From Heyndrickxia sporothermodurans (GTDB lineage: Bacteria > Bacillota > Bacilli > Bacillales > Bacillaceae_C), in NCBI GenBank assembly GCA_016756695.1, contig CP066701.1, positions 62,001-126,000 on the forward strand: 64,000 nucleotides of DNA. The letters run 5' to 3'. The first letter of the stretch is position 1. Each line of letters starts with the position of its first letter. Below the pieces are notes generated by a model. The model saw nothing but the letters and a program-made list of their open reading frames with translations, searched no databases and was not told the origin of the DNA. Below are positions 27,887-37,764 of this stretch, piece after piece. The translations under genes and the position numbers were made by a program.

Positions 27887-29302
27887 TCATAAATATTTCC
27901 TTTGTACACTACGTCCATCATACGTAAATAACATTTCCTTATTTTCTACAATCGATTCTAAATGAACTGTTCTTCCCCATATTTGATATATATATGGCAA
28001 GACCTTTTCTAAATATTTTAAATCTAATTCGATCCCCTCATACCAATGCTTTAAATACAATTCACCATTTTTCATATAATCGCCATCATTTACTGTAATA
28101 TATGGAAAACCGCCATTAACACGGCTATTTACTAGCTGGTCACGGACTTTTTTCCAATCTTTATCAACAATTTTATAATCGCGGCCTTGCTTTTGGAAAA
28201 GATACATATCCTCTCGCATAACCAAATCTTTCGTTAAATAATTCCTAAGAAAGGAAATATCCCCTTCAATTTCACGCACTTCAAACATTTTTTCTCGTCC
28301 TGAACCCGGTTTTTCTCCGCGTTTGATCATTTCTTCGGTCGGATTATTGTATCGCTCCTCAATATCTTCAAAAATTTTCACACCTAAATAATACGGGTTA
28401 ATTCCTGTTTTGGATGGTTGGACGACGCCTGCGTTTAATTTAGCAAATTCAATTGCTTCATCACTTGTTAAATCCATTTCACGAAGGATTCGTTGATGCC
28501 AATACGATGCCCAGCCTTCATTCATGATTTTTGTTTCCAGCTGCGGCCAAAAATAAAGCATTTCTTCACGAATCATTGTCATAATATCCCTTTGCCAATC
28601 CGTTAATTCACGGCTGTATTGTTCGATAAACAACATAATATCTTTTTCAGGTTGTGGAGGAAATTTCTTTATTTTTTTCTTTGGCTTAGGTTTTTTATCT
28701 TGTTTCTCATCTAACGACCATAAATCATCATAGGGTGAGGACGTTTTTTTCTCTTCTTCCCACTCCTCTTCCTCTTCAATCGACCAAGTTAGTTTCGGCC
28801 TCATAAGCGATGGATCAATATGTTCTTCAATAGCAAGGACAGCATCGATAAATTTTTCCACTTCACTTTTTCCGTATTTAATTTCATATGCGCGAATTCG
28901 TTCTGCAGTAGCTGACATACTTTCAACCATGTCTCGCTTCGTATTTTGAAAGCGAACATTGTTTTTGAAAAAATCACAGTGTGCCAGAACATGTGCAACA
29001 ATTAATTTGTTTTGAATAAGTGAGTTGGAATCTAGTAAGAAGGCATAGCATGGATTTGAATTGATAACTAATTCGTAAATTTTACTAAGTCCCAAATCAT
29101 AATGAAGTTTCATTTTAAAAAATTGTTTTCCAAAGCTCCAATGCGAAAATCGAGTAGGCATTCCATAGGCTCCAAACGTATAAATGATATCTGCCGGGCA
29201 GATTTCATAACGCATCGGATAAAAATCTAAACCGAAACCAGTCGCAATTTCGGTTATTTCAGATATTGCATATTCCAAGGCTTTTTCTTCTTCATGATTC
29301 AT
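27887..29302 (-). CDS. spoVR: SpoVR family protein
   Basis: This is a 471-residue SpoVR-type protein. Conserved stretches include [39 protein letters not shown], and the C-terminal [28 protein letters not shown]. SpoVR is needed for proper spore cortex formation in Bacillus subtilis; its biochemistry is unknown. ATG 29302 is preceded by AAGGGGGAT. It is transcribed towards hmp. Confidence 0.92.
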   Translation of the reverse strand: MNHEEEKALEYAISEITEIATGFGLDFYPMRYEICPADIIYTFGAYGMPTRFSHWSFGKQFFKMKLHYDLGLSKIYELVINSNPCYAFLLDSNSLIQNKLIVAHVLAHCDFFKNNVRFQNTKRDMVESMSATAERIRAYEIKYGKSEVEKFIDAVLAIEEHIDPSLMRPKLTWSIEEEEEWEEEKKTSSPYDDLWSLDEKQDKKPKPKKKIKKFPPQPEKDIMLFIEQYSRELTDWQRDIMTMIREEMLYFWPQLETKIMNEGWASYWHQRILREMDLTSDEAIEFAKLNAGVVQPSKTGINPYYLGVKIFEDIEERYNNPTEEMIKRGEKPGSGREKMFEVREIEGDISFLRNYLTKDLVMREDMYLFQKQGRDYKIVDKDWKKVRDQLVNSRVNGGFPYITVNDGDYMKNGELYLKHWYEGIELDLKYLEKVLPYIYQIWGRTVHLESIVENKEMLFTYDGRSVQRKYL

Positions 29303-29432
29303 CAATATCCCCCTTTTCCTCGGTCTCCATTATTTAATAGAGAACACTGTTAAGGAACTATCCTCTTACAACAATGTATGAAGGACATAGAAAAATCATG
29401 TAGTTGAATTCGTACCATTATTTTACTAATAA

Positions 29433-30665
29433 TTATTGGTTATATATATCTATTACATCTTCCCAGTCCCTTTTTTCATAATAATCAGGTACTGTATCAA
29501 TTTGTTTAATATAGATTTTCGCCATCTCCCCATTAGGCTTAGCCATCCACAGATCTGTCGTTTTTCGATTTGAACGAAGCCAGGTTAGTCGATTGATAGT
29601 AGAAATATAGGTAGGGTGATAATCTCCAAATCCTTTATTAGGAGATGTAATCTTTGCCTGCTCATTCTGTTTTGTATCGATTTTGTATAAAGATGGAAGC
29701 GGTCTTTTCTTAGGATTATTCGACCATTCCGTCTCCTTCGCTCTCGATACTGTAAGAAGCGATGGATTTTGCCAAGTAAAATCCCAATCGACAAAGCCTT
29801 TAGGGGTAAAGGAGTTCGTTTTTAAAGCCGGCAATATCTTTATATTTAAATGCTTATTTTCAATGGCCATTCTTCCTTCGCCGCCGATGTATGCTAAATA
29901 ATTTTTATCTGGTGCCCATTGAAACCATGATTCGTTTAATATCATATCTTCAAGCTTTGTAAAGTTCGTTCCGTCTGTTCGGATAATGCAAAGCATATCG
30001 TTGTCCATCGACCAGGAAGCCGTTGGTGTAGCCAAAAAAGCTATCCACATACCATTAGCCGACCATTTAAAACGGCTCGTTTGAATGGCAAAAAAGTCAG
30101 AAGATTGTTTAGGTAATGTATAGAAATGCTCCATTTTGGCAGGGTCCATTTTGGCATCAATTGGAATTTTGTATAATTCTACACTTGTCCAACCTGTTGG
30201 CAGCAAATTCGATATCGAAGAGGCTAAAAATTCCTTTCCGTTTGGAAACCATGAATAATTGCCTACACCGGATGCCACATTTTCAAATCCTTTATTTCGT
30301 TTTTCTACATCAATCGTGTTAATATCATTAAAAATTTGAAAGGCAATAATATTCTTTTTCGGGGACCATTGATAATTTGAAGCTTCTCCCCCGTATAAGC
30401 GAATTTGCTTTTTTGATTGTGTATTATATGTCCAGAGCTCTTTTCCTTTTTTAAAGGCTATCCACTTACCGTCTGCTGACCATTTTGGACCGCTTACATT
30501 TCCTTCTTTTGTGATTTGTTGTTCTTTATTTCCTACTTTGATCCATAAATTCGTGTGTCTTATAAATGCTATTTTGACCGATTCTATTTTTGCGAATAGT
30601 GGATCTGTATTTGTAAAAAGAAAGAATCCAATCATTATAGCTATTATCCAGTATTTCTTTTTCAT
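29433..30665 (-). CDS. Secreted TolB-like beta-propeller protein
   Basis: The 410-residue protein has an N-terminal signal sequence (about 1-25) and then repeated W-S-x-D/N-G or W-x-P-x-x-x blades such as KWSADGKWIAFKKG, YSWFPNGKEFLAS and FQWAPDKNYLAYIGG. This is a WD40/TolB-type propeller. No catalytic residues are recognisable, and a binding role outside the membrane is inferred. The ATG is preceded by GGGAAGGTGAG. Confidence 0.75.
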   Translation of the reverse strand: MKKKYWIIAIMIGFFLFTNTDPLFAKIESVKIAFIRHTNLWIKVGNKEQQITKEGNVSGPKWSADGKWIAFKKGKELWTYNTQSKKQIRLYGGEASNYQWSPKKNIIAFQIFNDINTIDVEKRNKGFENVASGVGNYSWFPNGKEFLASSISNLLPTGWTSVELYKIPIDAKMDPAKMEHFYTLPKQSSDFFAIQTSRFKWSANGMWIAFLATPTASWSMDNDMLCIIRTDGTNFTKLEDMILNESWFQWAPDKNYLAYIGGEGRMAIENKHLNIKILPALKTNSFTPKGFVDWDFTWQNPSLLTVSRAKETEWSNNPKKRPLPSLYKIDTKQNEQAKITSPNKGFGDYHPTYISTINRLTWLRSNRKTTDLWMAKPNGEMAKIYIKQIDTVPDYYEKRDWEDVIDIYNQ

Positions 30666-30753
30666 GTACTCACCTTCCCGACAAAAATTCTTCCATTACT
30701 TAGTTTCGCCTTTTTGTTGGGAAATATTTCGGTTTTTTAGGTTGTTTTCAATG

Positions 30754-30895
30754 GTCCGTTCCTTTCCGCTGCAGGTACTCGCTTTTTCGCGGTTCTGCGA
30801 TGAGCCTCCTCGTCGCTTCGCTCCTGCGGGGTCTCATCTGTCCAGCTGATCCCGCAGGAGTCTCGTACCTTCCGCTCCAATCCACTCTGTGCTTT
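30754..30895 (-). repeat. Interspersed palindromic repeat, copy B
   Basis: This is the reverse-orientation copy of 23131-23272, with the same central stem (CTCCTGCGGGG with CCCGCAGGAG). It lies between the propeller gene and a transporter gene and contains no plausible gene. Confidence 0.9.
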
Positions 30896-30928
30896 TTAAA
30901 AGTAACATTTTTTTGAAAAGATGCTTTT

Positions 30929-32026
30929 TCAATGATGTTGTGCTTCCCCAAACAAATAGTAAAAACCTAAAAGAATGGTCAGGATGCTTGTTATCACATA
31001 CAGAGAACTGACACCAAATATGTTAATTATCAATCCGAAAGTTAATAGGCTAGTCACCGATACACATGTGAAAAAGAGTCCATTTTGTCTGAATATACCT
31101 TTTTTTATTAATCTCGAGGAAAGAATCGTTTCTCTGATTTGTGAAGTTGTACCACCTAGAAAAACGAAAATGCTCATCCATAAATGTTGAGTAGTAAAGG
31201 ACATTCCAAACATAATAATACCCATGCATAATGTATTTATTATTAAAATCTTCTGTTCGAATAAAACGAATGTTGGATGAAATTTCATGAGTAAAAAATA
31301 GGCAAACACGATTCCGCAAAAAAACACGGAGTTGAGGATTCCCCACCAGAATATTTGATGGTGTACTAATAAAAAAAGAATGACTGCCATCCAGGAAGTT
31401 CTAACGACTATTTCAATTACATTTACAATATGTATATTTTTACCGTTATCTTTTTGGTTATTCCGAAGGTGAATAGTTGAATTTTGAGAAGGCATAGCAT
31501 AAAAAATAATTAAGCTAGCTGTGGATAAAATAATTGCAACAAAAAGGACAATTTCACTATTTCCTTTTAAAAATAACAGCGAACCAATAATCCAACTACT
31601 TAAAAGGATGAGTGGGTCTAAATAAACATGGAACCCATTCGACACCAACATATCTTCACGTCTTGAAATAAATGATTGAAGCGTATTCATATTATGAAGA
31701 AAAAATCCATCAAGAGTTGCTATTACAAAGCTAAGAACCATTAATGGAATGCTCGCCGCATGATTGTTAATAACCAAAATAAAAAAAAGAACCAAAACGA
31801 TAATCTTTATGAATTGAGTGCTGAAAATGTAATTATTGGCTAATCTTAAACCAACAACATTGCCAATATATTTACCAATTAGAACGAAACAACTAATAAA
31901 AACAATAAATAATGGTGAATGTGTAAGTGTGAAAACGATAGATATAAAAGAAATAAAGTAGAAAACCTCTGCAAACTTGTTTAAAATTTTGGCAAGCTGA
32001 AACAATCGAAAAACCTTTGTTTTCAT
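30929..32026 (-). CDS. MFS-like multispanning membrane protein
   Basis: The 365-residue protein has about 10-12 hydrophobic segments, a basic N-terminus and a short cytoplasmic loop near the middle (residues ~185-200, rich in Asn, Gln and Lys). This resembles a short major-facilitator transporter, but no substrate motif is recognisable. It lies between repeat copies B and C. The ATG follows GGAGGAAATGGG. Confidence 0.65.
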   Translation of the reverse strand: MKTKVFRLFQLAKILNKFAEVFYFISFISIVFTLTHSPLFIVFISCFVLIGKYIGNVVGLRLANNYIFSTQFIKIIVLVLFFILVINNHAASIPLMVLSFVIATLDGFFLHNMNTLQSFISRREDMLVSNGFHVYLDPLILLSSWIIGSLLFLKGNSEIVLFVAIILSTASLIIFYAMPSQNSTIHLRNNQKDNGKNIHIVNVIEIVVRTSWMAVILFLLVHHQIFWWGILNSVFFCGIVFAYFLLMKFHPTFVLFEQKILIINTLCMGIIMFGMSFTTQHLWMSIFVFLGGTTSQIRETILSSRLIKKGIFRQNGLFFTCVSVTSLLTFGLIINIFGVSSLYVITSILTILLGFYYLFGEAQHH

Positions 32027-32240
32027 CCCATTTCCTCCAAGTGCTTGTTTATCCCTTTTTCATTTTACCGAACTATTCACATTATTCATAGAACAATAAT
32101 ATTCATGTTAAATTAAAACAACCATGTAGAATCAGCATCACCAAGTTTTTCAGCAACAAAAAATAGGTGTGATGCATATACTAAAAACAACTCCTTAAAA
32201 GTGTTAGTAATACAGTTGATTGATAAAGGAGGAGGTTGTT

Positions 32241-32504
32241 TTGAATAGTGTTGACTACGATCGTGCTCTATACTATACCCATCGATCACAATGGGATAAT
32301 TTATTGATTTTGATGGTACGAACAAAGGACGATATGCTTTCCAAGAGAATCGAGCATCTTCTCCATGCATACCATTTTTCGCACGATTACACAGTAATTG
32401 AACGAAACCTATATTCCCTACTCCGATATATTGATCACGCACATGAAATGAATGTATCAAATGATGTGATAAGCGCCGAAGCAGTTCATTATACAAAGGT
32501 ATAA
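32241..32504 (+). CDS. yhdB: YhdB-like small protein
   Basis: This 87-residue protein begins MNSVDYDRALYYTHRSQWDN and has HLLHAYHFSHDY in the middle. I recall this as the YhdB family, whose function is unknown. The neighbourhood (glpD, yhcT and yhcU) agrees with the yhc-yhd region of Bacillus subtilis. The TTG start follows a strong AAAGGAGGAGG. An opposite-strand ORF over the same span is a shadow. Confidence 0.7.
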   Translation: MNSVDYDRALYYTHRSQWDNLLILMVRTKDDMLSKRIEHLLHAYHFSHDYTVIERNLYSLLRYIDHAHEMNVSNDVISAEAVHYTKV

Positions 32505-32506
32505 AA

Positions 32507-32548
32507 CAAAAAGCGGCTTTTTCCAAAAGGAAAGCCGCTTTTTATTTT
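32507..32548 (+). terminator. Terminator of the yhdB-like gene
   Basis: An 11-bp perfect stem (32510-32520 with 32531-32541) is followed by TTTATTTT. Confidence 0.85.
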
Positions 32549-32611
32549 ACTTTTCTCGTCAATGAATACTATAATTTCATTAAGTAATTTTGTTTTTTAA
32601 AGGAGTACAAT

Positions 32612-33031
32612 ATGCAAAATAAATATATGTTTTGGAATTTTGCTTGGATTGTGTCAATTATTGCAATGTTGGGCAGCCTTTATTTTTCCGAGATACGACA
32701 TTTTGTTCCTTGTGAATTATGTTGGTTCCAGCGTATTCTTATGTATCCATTAACAATTATTATTGGCGTATCCATATTCAGAAAAGAATATCAGCTTTCT
32801 ATTTACACAGCGATTTTATCAGGAATTGGAATCCTTACTTCACTTTATCATTATTCTATTCAGAAGGTTCCTTTTTTAAGTAGCCATGCACCTTCGTGCG
32901 GACAAATATCTTGTACAGGCGAGTATATTAATTGGCTTGGGTTTATTACCATTCCTTTTTTAGCACTCATTGCATTTATTTTAATCTTTCTTTCCAGTAT
33001 CATCGTTTATCGAGAATTCGAAAAAAAATAA
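32612..33031 (+). CDS. bdbC: Disulfide oxidoreductase, DsbB/BdbC family
   Basis: This 139-residue four-helix membrane protein has the redox pair C34/C37 (CELC) in the first external loop and the second pair C96/C101 in the second. It reoxidises a thiol-disulfide partner (BdbD) with quinone to form disulfides in exported proteins such as ComGC. No bdbD-like gene is adjacent, unlike in Bacillus subtilis. ATG after AAAGGAG. Confidence 0.92.
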   Translation: MQNKYMFWNFAWIVSIIAMLGSLYFSEIRHFVPCELCWFQRILMYPLTIIIGVSIFRKEYQLSIYTAILSGIGILTSLYHYSIQKVPFLSSHAPSCGQISCTGEYINWLGFITIPFLALIAFILIFLSSIIVYREFEKK

Positions 33032-33079
33032 AAAATCTATTTTCGTAATAAAGTTTGTAGTTTTTTGGAAAAAACATGA

Positions 33080-33220
33080 ACCGTTCCTTTCCGCTACAGG
33101 CACTTGCTTTTTCGCGGTTCTGCGATGAGCCTCCTCATCGCTACGCACTTGCGGGGTCTCATCTGTCCAGCTGATCCCGCAGGAGTCAAGTGCCTTTCGC
33201 TCCAATCCACTCTGCGCTTT
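33080..33220 (-). repeat. Interspersed palindromic repeat, copy C
   Basis: This copy matches 30754-30895, but the outer arms read AGGCACTTG and CAAGTGCCT, a perfect 9-bp pair. Copies A and B have AGGTAC/GTACCT instead. Both arms have changed together, so pairing is kept. Confidence 0.9.
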
Positions 33221-33241
33221 TATATAAAAGCCAATCCTATT

Positions 33242-33649
33242 TTAAATAAGCATTTCGTTCGCAGCACATTTGTATATGCTAAAAGATTCCGTCGATGTTT
33301 TTTGATTTGAATTAAATTGGATATAAAAGAATGGGAAGGGGATTGTGTATTTATTTAAAATTTGGACATTATGGTTAAATATTTCTTCATAGCGTTTATT
33401 CATTTTCTTATGGATTTTTTCCTCTAAAATAACGATTATTGTTTGCAAACTGGCTATCACTTGATAAGCTTCCTTTAGTGTCCCAATTTTTTCAAAATGG
33501 TGCTTTTCTATTTTTAATACACCAATGTTTTTAAATTCGGCAATCTCTTCATCATCATAATAATACGGAAATATATCGCTATAAAAATAATTAACCAATT
33601 CGTTTATTTTTTCCTCTTGCTCCTTCGTTGATGCAAATAAAACCTTCAC
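33242..33649 (-). CDS. yhcU: YhcU-like protein (DUF5365)
   Basis: The 135-residue protein begins MKVLFASTKEQEEKINELV and has FYSDIFPYYYDDEEI in the middle and a helical second half. I recall it as the YhcU family, of unknown function. It is divergent from the yhcT-like gene, the same pairing as in Bacillus subtilis. The start is GTG behind AAGGGTGGG. Confidence 0.7.
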   Translation of the reverse strand: MKVLFASTKEQEEKINELVNYFYSDIFPYYYDDEEIAEFKNIGVLKIEKHHFEKIGTLKEAYQVIASLQTIIVILEEKIHKKMNKRYEEIFNHNVQILNKYTIPFPFFYIQFNSNQKTSTESFSIYKCAANEMLI

Positions 33650-33765
33650 TAGTGACCCACCCTTGTATTTGTATTACACCTTGATCGATTGTTATATTAA
33701 ATAAAGAATAACATATAAAAACAGTAAAAAAGCGTGGTAATTATGACCATGTGAAAGGATAAATT

Positions 33766-34674
33766 ATGGAGACAAATCAATCAGGAAAATGGTTTCAATT
33801 TCATATCCCAAACAAATGGAATAATTTTGCGATTGAAAACATTTTAAAAGAGGAATGGAAAGTACCAAAAAAACTGCTACATGAAATTCGAATGGATAAA
33901 GGTGTCCGTATTAATGGGGATTATATAAACTGGAACATACCTTTAAAAACAAATGACATATTTGAGATCGCTATTTTTCAAGATGAGGATTATGGTGTAA
34001 TCCCCCAAAATTTATCAATTGAAGTACTTTATGAAGATGACCATCTAATCATTGTCAATAAGCCAGCTGGGATTGATACACACCCAAACGTTGATGGCCA
34101 AAAAGATACTTTAGCAAATGGTGTAGCTTATTATTTCCAGGAAAAAAAAGAGTATCACCGTGTTAGACATATTCATCGCCTAGATCGTGATACTTCTGGA
34201 GCAATACTGTTTGCAAAGCATGCACTTAGTCACGCCATTTTAGATCGCTTGCTACATGAAAGAAAAATTAAAAGAACGTATTATGCACTCGTACAAGGGA
34301 TTATTCGACCCTCTTCCTTTGTTATTGATGACCCAATCGGCCGAGATCGCCACCATCCAACGAAAAGAAGAGTTTCCAAATCGGGTCAAACAGCCATAAC
34401 AAGAGCAACCGTTTTAAAAATCTTTCCGAAAGAAAAATTCACTCTTATTGAATGTTCACTCGATACGGGAAGAACGCATCAAATTCGCGTTCATTTAAGC
34501 TCCATTGGGCATCCACTTGTTGGTGATACCCTTTATGGGGGAAAACCTATTTTTAAAAGACAGGCGTTACATGCAAGAAAATTATCCTTTGTCCACCCAT
34601 TTTTAGGACAAAAGGTGGAATGCATTGCACCATTTAATGATCCATACTCTATCTTCGAAAAGTTTCAGCTTTGA
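33766..34674 (+). CDS. yhcT: RluA-family pseudouridine synthase (YhcT-like)
   Basis: This 302-residue protein has an S4-like N-terminal part and a catalytic domain with HRLDRDTSG at 137-145 (catalytic Asp140) and the family GRTHQIRVHL near 243. It isomerises uridine in rRNA or tRNA; the target cannot be told. It is divergent from the yhcU-like gene. The ATG follows AAAGGATAAATT. Confidence 0.92.
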   Translation: METNQSGKWFQFHIPNKWNNFAIENILKEEWKVPKKLLHEIRMDKGVRINGDYINWNIPLKTNDIFEIAIFQDEDYGVIPQNLSIEVLYEDDHLIIVNKPAGIDTHPNVDGQKDTLANGVAYYFQEKKEYHRVRHIHRLDRDTSGAILFAKHALSHAILDRLLHERKIKRTYYALVQGIIRPSSFVIDDPIGRDRHHPTKRRVSKSGQTAITRATVLKIFPKEKFTLIECSLDTGRTHQIRVHLSSIGHPLVGDTLYGGKPIFKRQALHARKLSFVHPFLGQKVECIAPFNDPYSIFEKFQL

Positions 34675-34765
34675 AACTTTCGTGCAATATATCGTTATTT
34701 ATCGTATAATCAGTCTATACTTTTCTTAATTTTCATTCTATTAGGACGAACTAGGAGAGATGCGT

Positions 34766-35080
34766 ATGAATACCCTTTTTATTGCGGGACATGCTAAGCT
34801 GCCGGCAGGAATGGCCGCGAAGAGCATATACGAAACATTAACAATAACTGCTGAAATTGATCGCAAATATGGTGTAATCGTTGAAGCAACTTGTACACTT
34901 GCTACATCTCATGGACGTGATTTCATCGCCCATTTGTTAAAAGGCTATAGCTTAAGGGATGGGATTGAAGCACCTCTTCACGAATTAAAAAGCTGTTATT
35001 TTGGAAAAGCCTATAATGCCTTATCATCAGCATTAAAAGATTTACATAAACAATATTTAATTATGACGGAAAAAAAATAG
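34766..35080 (+). CDS. DUF3870-family protein
   Basis: This 104-residue single-domain protein begins MNTLFIAGHAKLPAGMAA and has GRDFIAHLLKGYSL in the middle. I recall this as DUF3870, of unknown function, often found near acyl-CoA or CoA-transferase genes; here those are the next genes, on the opposite strand. ATG 34766 is 8 bases from AGGAG, and the ATG at 34760 is too close. Confidence 0.8.
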   Translation: MNTLFIAGHAKLPAGMAAKSIYETLTITAEIDRKYGVIVEATCTLATSHGRDFIAHLLKGYSLRDGIEAPLHELKSCYFGKAYNALSSALKDLHKQYLIMTEKK

Positions 35081-35107
35081 AGAAGACATAAAATATCTTC
35101 TCTATTT
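35077..35107. terminator. Bidirectional terminator
   Basis: AATAGAGAAGA pairs with TCTTCTCTATT around a 9-base A/T loop between two convergent genes. Confidence 0.85.
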
Positions 35108-35119
35108 GTAATGGAATTT

Positions 35120-36331
35120 TTAAACAGGCAGATTTGAATCTACTTGAAACGGCCATGAAGGAAGCATCTCATTTAATGGTTTATCCGTTCTGTATCCCAA
35201 TACGTACTCAGCCTGCATAATTGTATGAATTTCACGGGTTCCTTCATAAATCACCGGCGCTTTTGAATTTCGTAAATATCTTGCGACCGGATATTCATCT
35301 GAATATCCATATGCACCATGAATTTGAACGGCATCATCGGCTGCTTTATTAGCAAAATCACATGCTTGCCATTTTGCTAGTGATGTTTCCCGGGTATTCC
35401 TTACACCTTTATTTTTCAATTCTCCAGCTTTAAATACGAGCAGCCTGCTCATTTGTAATCCTGCTTCCATATTCGCAATCATTTGTTGGACGAGTTGATG
35501 TTTTCCAATTTCTTTTCCAAAGGTTTTTCGCTCATGACAATATTTCACACTCGCTTCCAACGATGCCATGATCAATCCACATGCGCCTGCAGCAACAGTA
35601 AATCTACCGTTATCTAACGCAGACATCGCAATTTTGAATCCTTCCCCCTCTTTACCGAGAAGATTTTCTTTCGGAACTCTCACTTGGTCAAAAAAGATTT
35701 CCCCCGTGTTTCCGGCACGAATTCCCAACTTATTTTTTATCGCCTTTGAAGAAAAGCCTGGCATCGTTCTTTCTACGATAAATGCCGAAATGCCATGATG
35801 TTTTTTACTTTTATCTGTGTATGCAAAAACTAAAAAGTGGTCTGCTATATCACATAAGGAAATCCATGTTTTTTGTCCATTTAAAATATAATGATCGCCA
35901 TCTTTCACGGCGGTTGTACTTATTGCCGCTACATCGGATCCTGCACCTGGTTCAGTTAAGCCAAACGCTCCAACTTTTATTCCTTTCGCTTGTGGAGTTA
36001 AGTATTTATGTTTCTGCTCCTCCGTTCCCCATTGTAATAACGTTAAACTATTGAGGCCGGTATGAACTGATACAGCCGTACGATAGGCTGTATCACCTCT
36101 TTCTAATTCTTCACAAACAATTGCTAAAGAATTATAGTCCATTCCACTTCCACCATAGCTTTCTGGTATACAAACTCCCATTAATCCTAACTCAGCCAGT
36201 CGTTTCATAATATGAGGCTGAAAAAGTCCCTTAGAATCCCATTCGCCAATATACGGCATAATTTCCTTGTCTACAAAATTCCTTACCATTGATCGTAACA
36301 TTACTTGTTCTTCAGAATAATCAAAATTCAT
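35120..36331 (-). CDS. Acyl-CoA dehydrogenase
   Basis: This 403-residue flavoenzyme has the family signatures GAFGLTEPGAGSD (FAD/substrate loop), QIHGAYGYSDEYPVAR and the C-terminal IYEGTREIH with the catalytic Glu. It forms a unit with a class III CoA-transferase whose stop codon is 11 bases upstream. That pairing resembles glutaryl-CoA or other dicarboxyl-CoA oxidation systems, but the substrate is not determined. ATG 36331 follows AGGAGTGTG. Confidence 0.93.
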   Translation of the reverse strand: MNFDYSEEQVMLRSMVRNFVDKEIMPYIGEWDSKGLFQPHIMKRLAELGLMGVCIPESYGGSGMDYNSLAIVCEELERGDTAYRTAVSVHTGLNSLTLLQWGTEEQKHKYLTPQAKGIKVGAFGLTEPGAGSDVAAISTTAVKDGDHYILNGQKTWISLCDIADHFLVFAYTDKSKKHHGISAFIVERTMPGFSSKAIKNKLGIRAGNTGEIFFDQVRVPKENLLGKEGEGFKIAMSALDNGRFTVAAGACGLIMASLEASVKYCHERKTFGKEIGKHQLVQQMIANMEAGLQMSRLLVFKAGELKNKGVRNTRETSLAKWQACDFANKAADDAVQIHGAYGYSDEYPVARYLRNSKAPVIYEGTREIHTIMQAEYVLGYRTDKPLNEMLPSWPFQVDSNLPV

Positions 36332-36342
36332 TTTCCACACTC

Positions 36343-37530
36343 CTAAACGATTTTATTATTTTTTAATTCCCTAATTTCTTCAATTGAGTATCCTATTGAA
36401 TTGAGAATCTCTTCCGTATGCTCACCTGCAATTGGTGGATGATGCTTTATTTGAATTGGAGTCTTTGAAAGTTTTAACGGACTTCCAACAAGTTTCATCT
36501 TTCCTGCTTGAGGATGCTCTTTCTCCACAACCATTTCTCTTGCTAAGACTTGCTCATTTTGAAAGACCTGCTCAAGATTATTAATTGGTCCCGATGGGAT
36601 TCCGTTTTCATTACATAAGGCTTGCCAAAATTCTGTCGGCTTCTCACTTAACACTTGTTGTAAAATCGGAACTAATTGTTCCCTATTCTCAACCCGTTTT
36701 GCATTACTTGAAAATAACGGATTCTTTGATAATTTGTCTTGCCCAATTAATTTGACGAATTTTTCAAATTGGCGGTCATTTCCTACTGCAATAACCATTT
36801 TTCCATTTGCTGTATCGAATGTTTGATATGGAACAATGTTGGCATGGAAGTTTCCTAGTAATCCCGGAATTTTTCCCGACATTAAATAATTGCTTGCAAT
36901 ATTTACAAGTGAGCTCACTCCAGCATCAAACAATGAAATATCTAATTTTTGCCCAGTGCCGGAAGTTTTTCTTTCAAGCAAGGCGGCTTGTATGCCGATA
37001 CATGCATATAGGCCTGTTAAAATATCAGTAATTGCGACACCGACTTTTTGTGGTCCGGAATCTGTATCCCCGGTAATACTCATTAACCCGCACATAGCTT
37101 GGATAATATAATCATATCCAGCTAAATCCTTATATGGACCTGTTTCACCGAAGCCTGTAATCGAGCAATACACAAGTTCGTTATTTATCTTTGAGAGATT
37201 TTCAAAGTCCAGTCCTAACCGTTCCATTGTGCCTGTTTTAAAATTATGGATGAGTACATCACATTCTTTGACTAATTTCCGGATAATTTCTTTGCCTTTT
37301 ACAGATTTTAAATCGACGGTTAAACTTTTTTTATTGCGATTTGCACAGAGATAGTAGGCACTTACTCCATTTTTAAATGGCGGTCCCCAATTTCTTGTGT
37401 CATCGCTGCCATTTGGCGCTTCAATTTTAATCACTTCAGCCCCTAAATCTCCTAACACCATCGTGCATAACGGCCCAGCTAAGACTCTCGTAAGATCGAG
37501 TACTTTTATTCCGGATAATGTTTCCCCCAG
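36343..37530 (-). CDS. Class III (CaiB/BaiF) CoA-transferase
   Basis: This ~395-residue protein has the family opening LSGIKVLDLTRVLAGPLCT, GDLGAEVIKIEAPNGSDDTR, and GLMSITGDTDSGPQKVG in the middle. It moves CoA between organic acids and probably supplies the acyl-CoA for the downstream dehydrogenase. The start is unusual. A strong AAAGGAGGG is followed at good spacing only by CTG (37530); the only in-frame standard start is TTG 37557, inside the arm of a terminator-like hairpin. Confidence 0.88.
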   Translation of the reverse strand: MGETLSGIKVLDLTRVLAGPLCTMVLGDLGAEVIKIEAPNGSDDTRNWGPPFKNGVSAYYLCANRNKKSLTVDLKSVKGKEIIRKLVKECDVLIHNFKTGTMERLGLDFENLSKINNELVYCSITGFGETGPYKDLAGYDYIIQAMCGLMSITGDTDSGPQKVGVAITDILTGLYACIGIQAALLERKTSGTGQKLDISLFDAGVSSLVNIASNYLMSGKIPGLLGNFHANIVPYQTFDTANGKMVIAVGNDRQFEKFVKLIGQDKLSKNPLFSSNAKRVENREQLVPILQQVLSEKPTEFWQALCNENGIPSGPINNLEQVFQNEQVLAREMVVEKEHPQAGKMKLVGSPLKLSKTPIQIKHHPPIAGEHTEEILNSIGYSIEEIRELKNNKIV

Positions 37531-37554
37531 AACTGCTCCCTCCTTTCTAAAAAT

Positions 37555-37606
37555 CAAAAAGCCAGTCCTTCATTTTGCGAGATCGCTAAAAATGAAAGAC
37601 TGGCTT
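37555..37606 (-). promoter_or_regulatory. Terminator-like hairpin in the CoA-transferase leader
   Basis: Arms 37559-37576 and 37589-37606 pair over 18 bp with one wobble and are followed on the minus strand by TTTTTGATTTTT. The Shine-Dalgarno sequence follows almost at once. It looks like an attenuator or leader terminator; no known riboswitch aptamer was recognised upstream. Confidence 0.65.
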
Positions 37607-37764
37607 GTAATCTGTGATTGATTCATTTCGGCAAGAAATGTATACAGATTTAACAGTCAAAATAATTTTTCCCAATTCCTGTCATCTGCCTAAAGGGAAT
37701 TTAGGTCAAAGGAATTTGTATATTAATATTTTACTCTATTCATAATTATTTGTAAATAGCGGAT

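Noticed and set aside
32113-32526. Minus-strand 137-codon ORF over the yhdB-like gene
   Set aside because: The plus-strand gene has a strong ribosome site, a terminator and a recognisable sequence. The minus ORF starts in the terminator.
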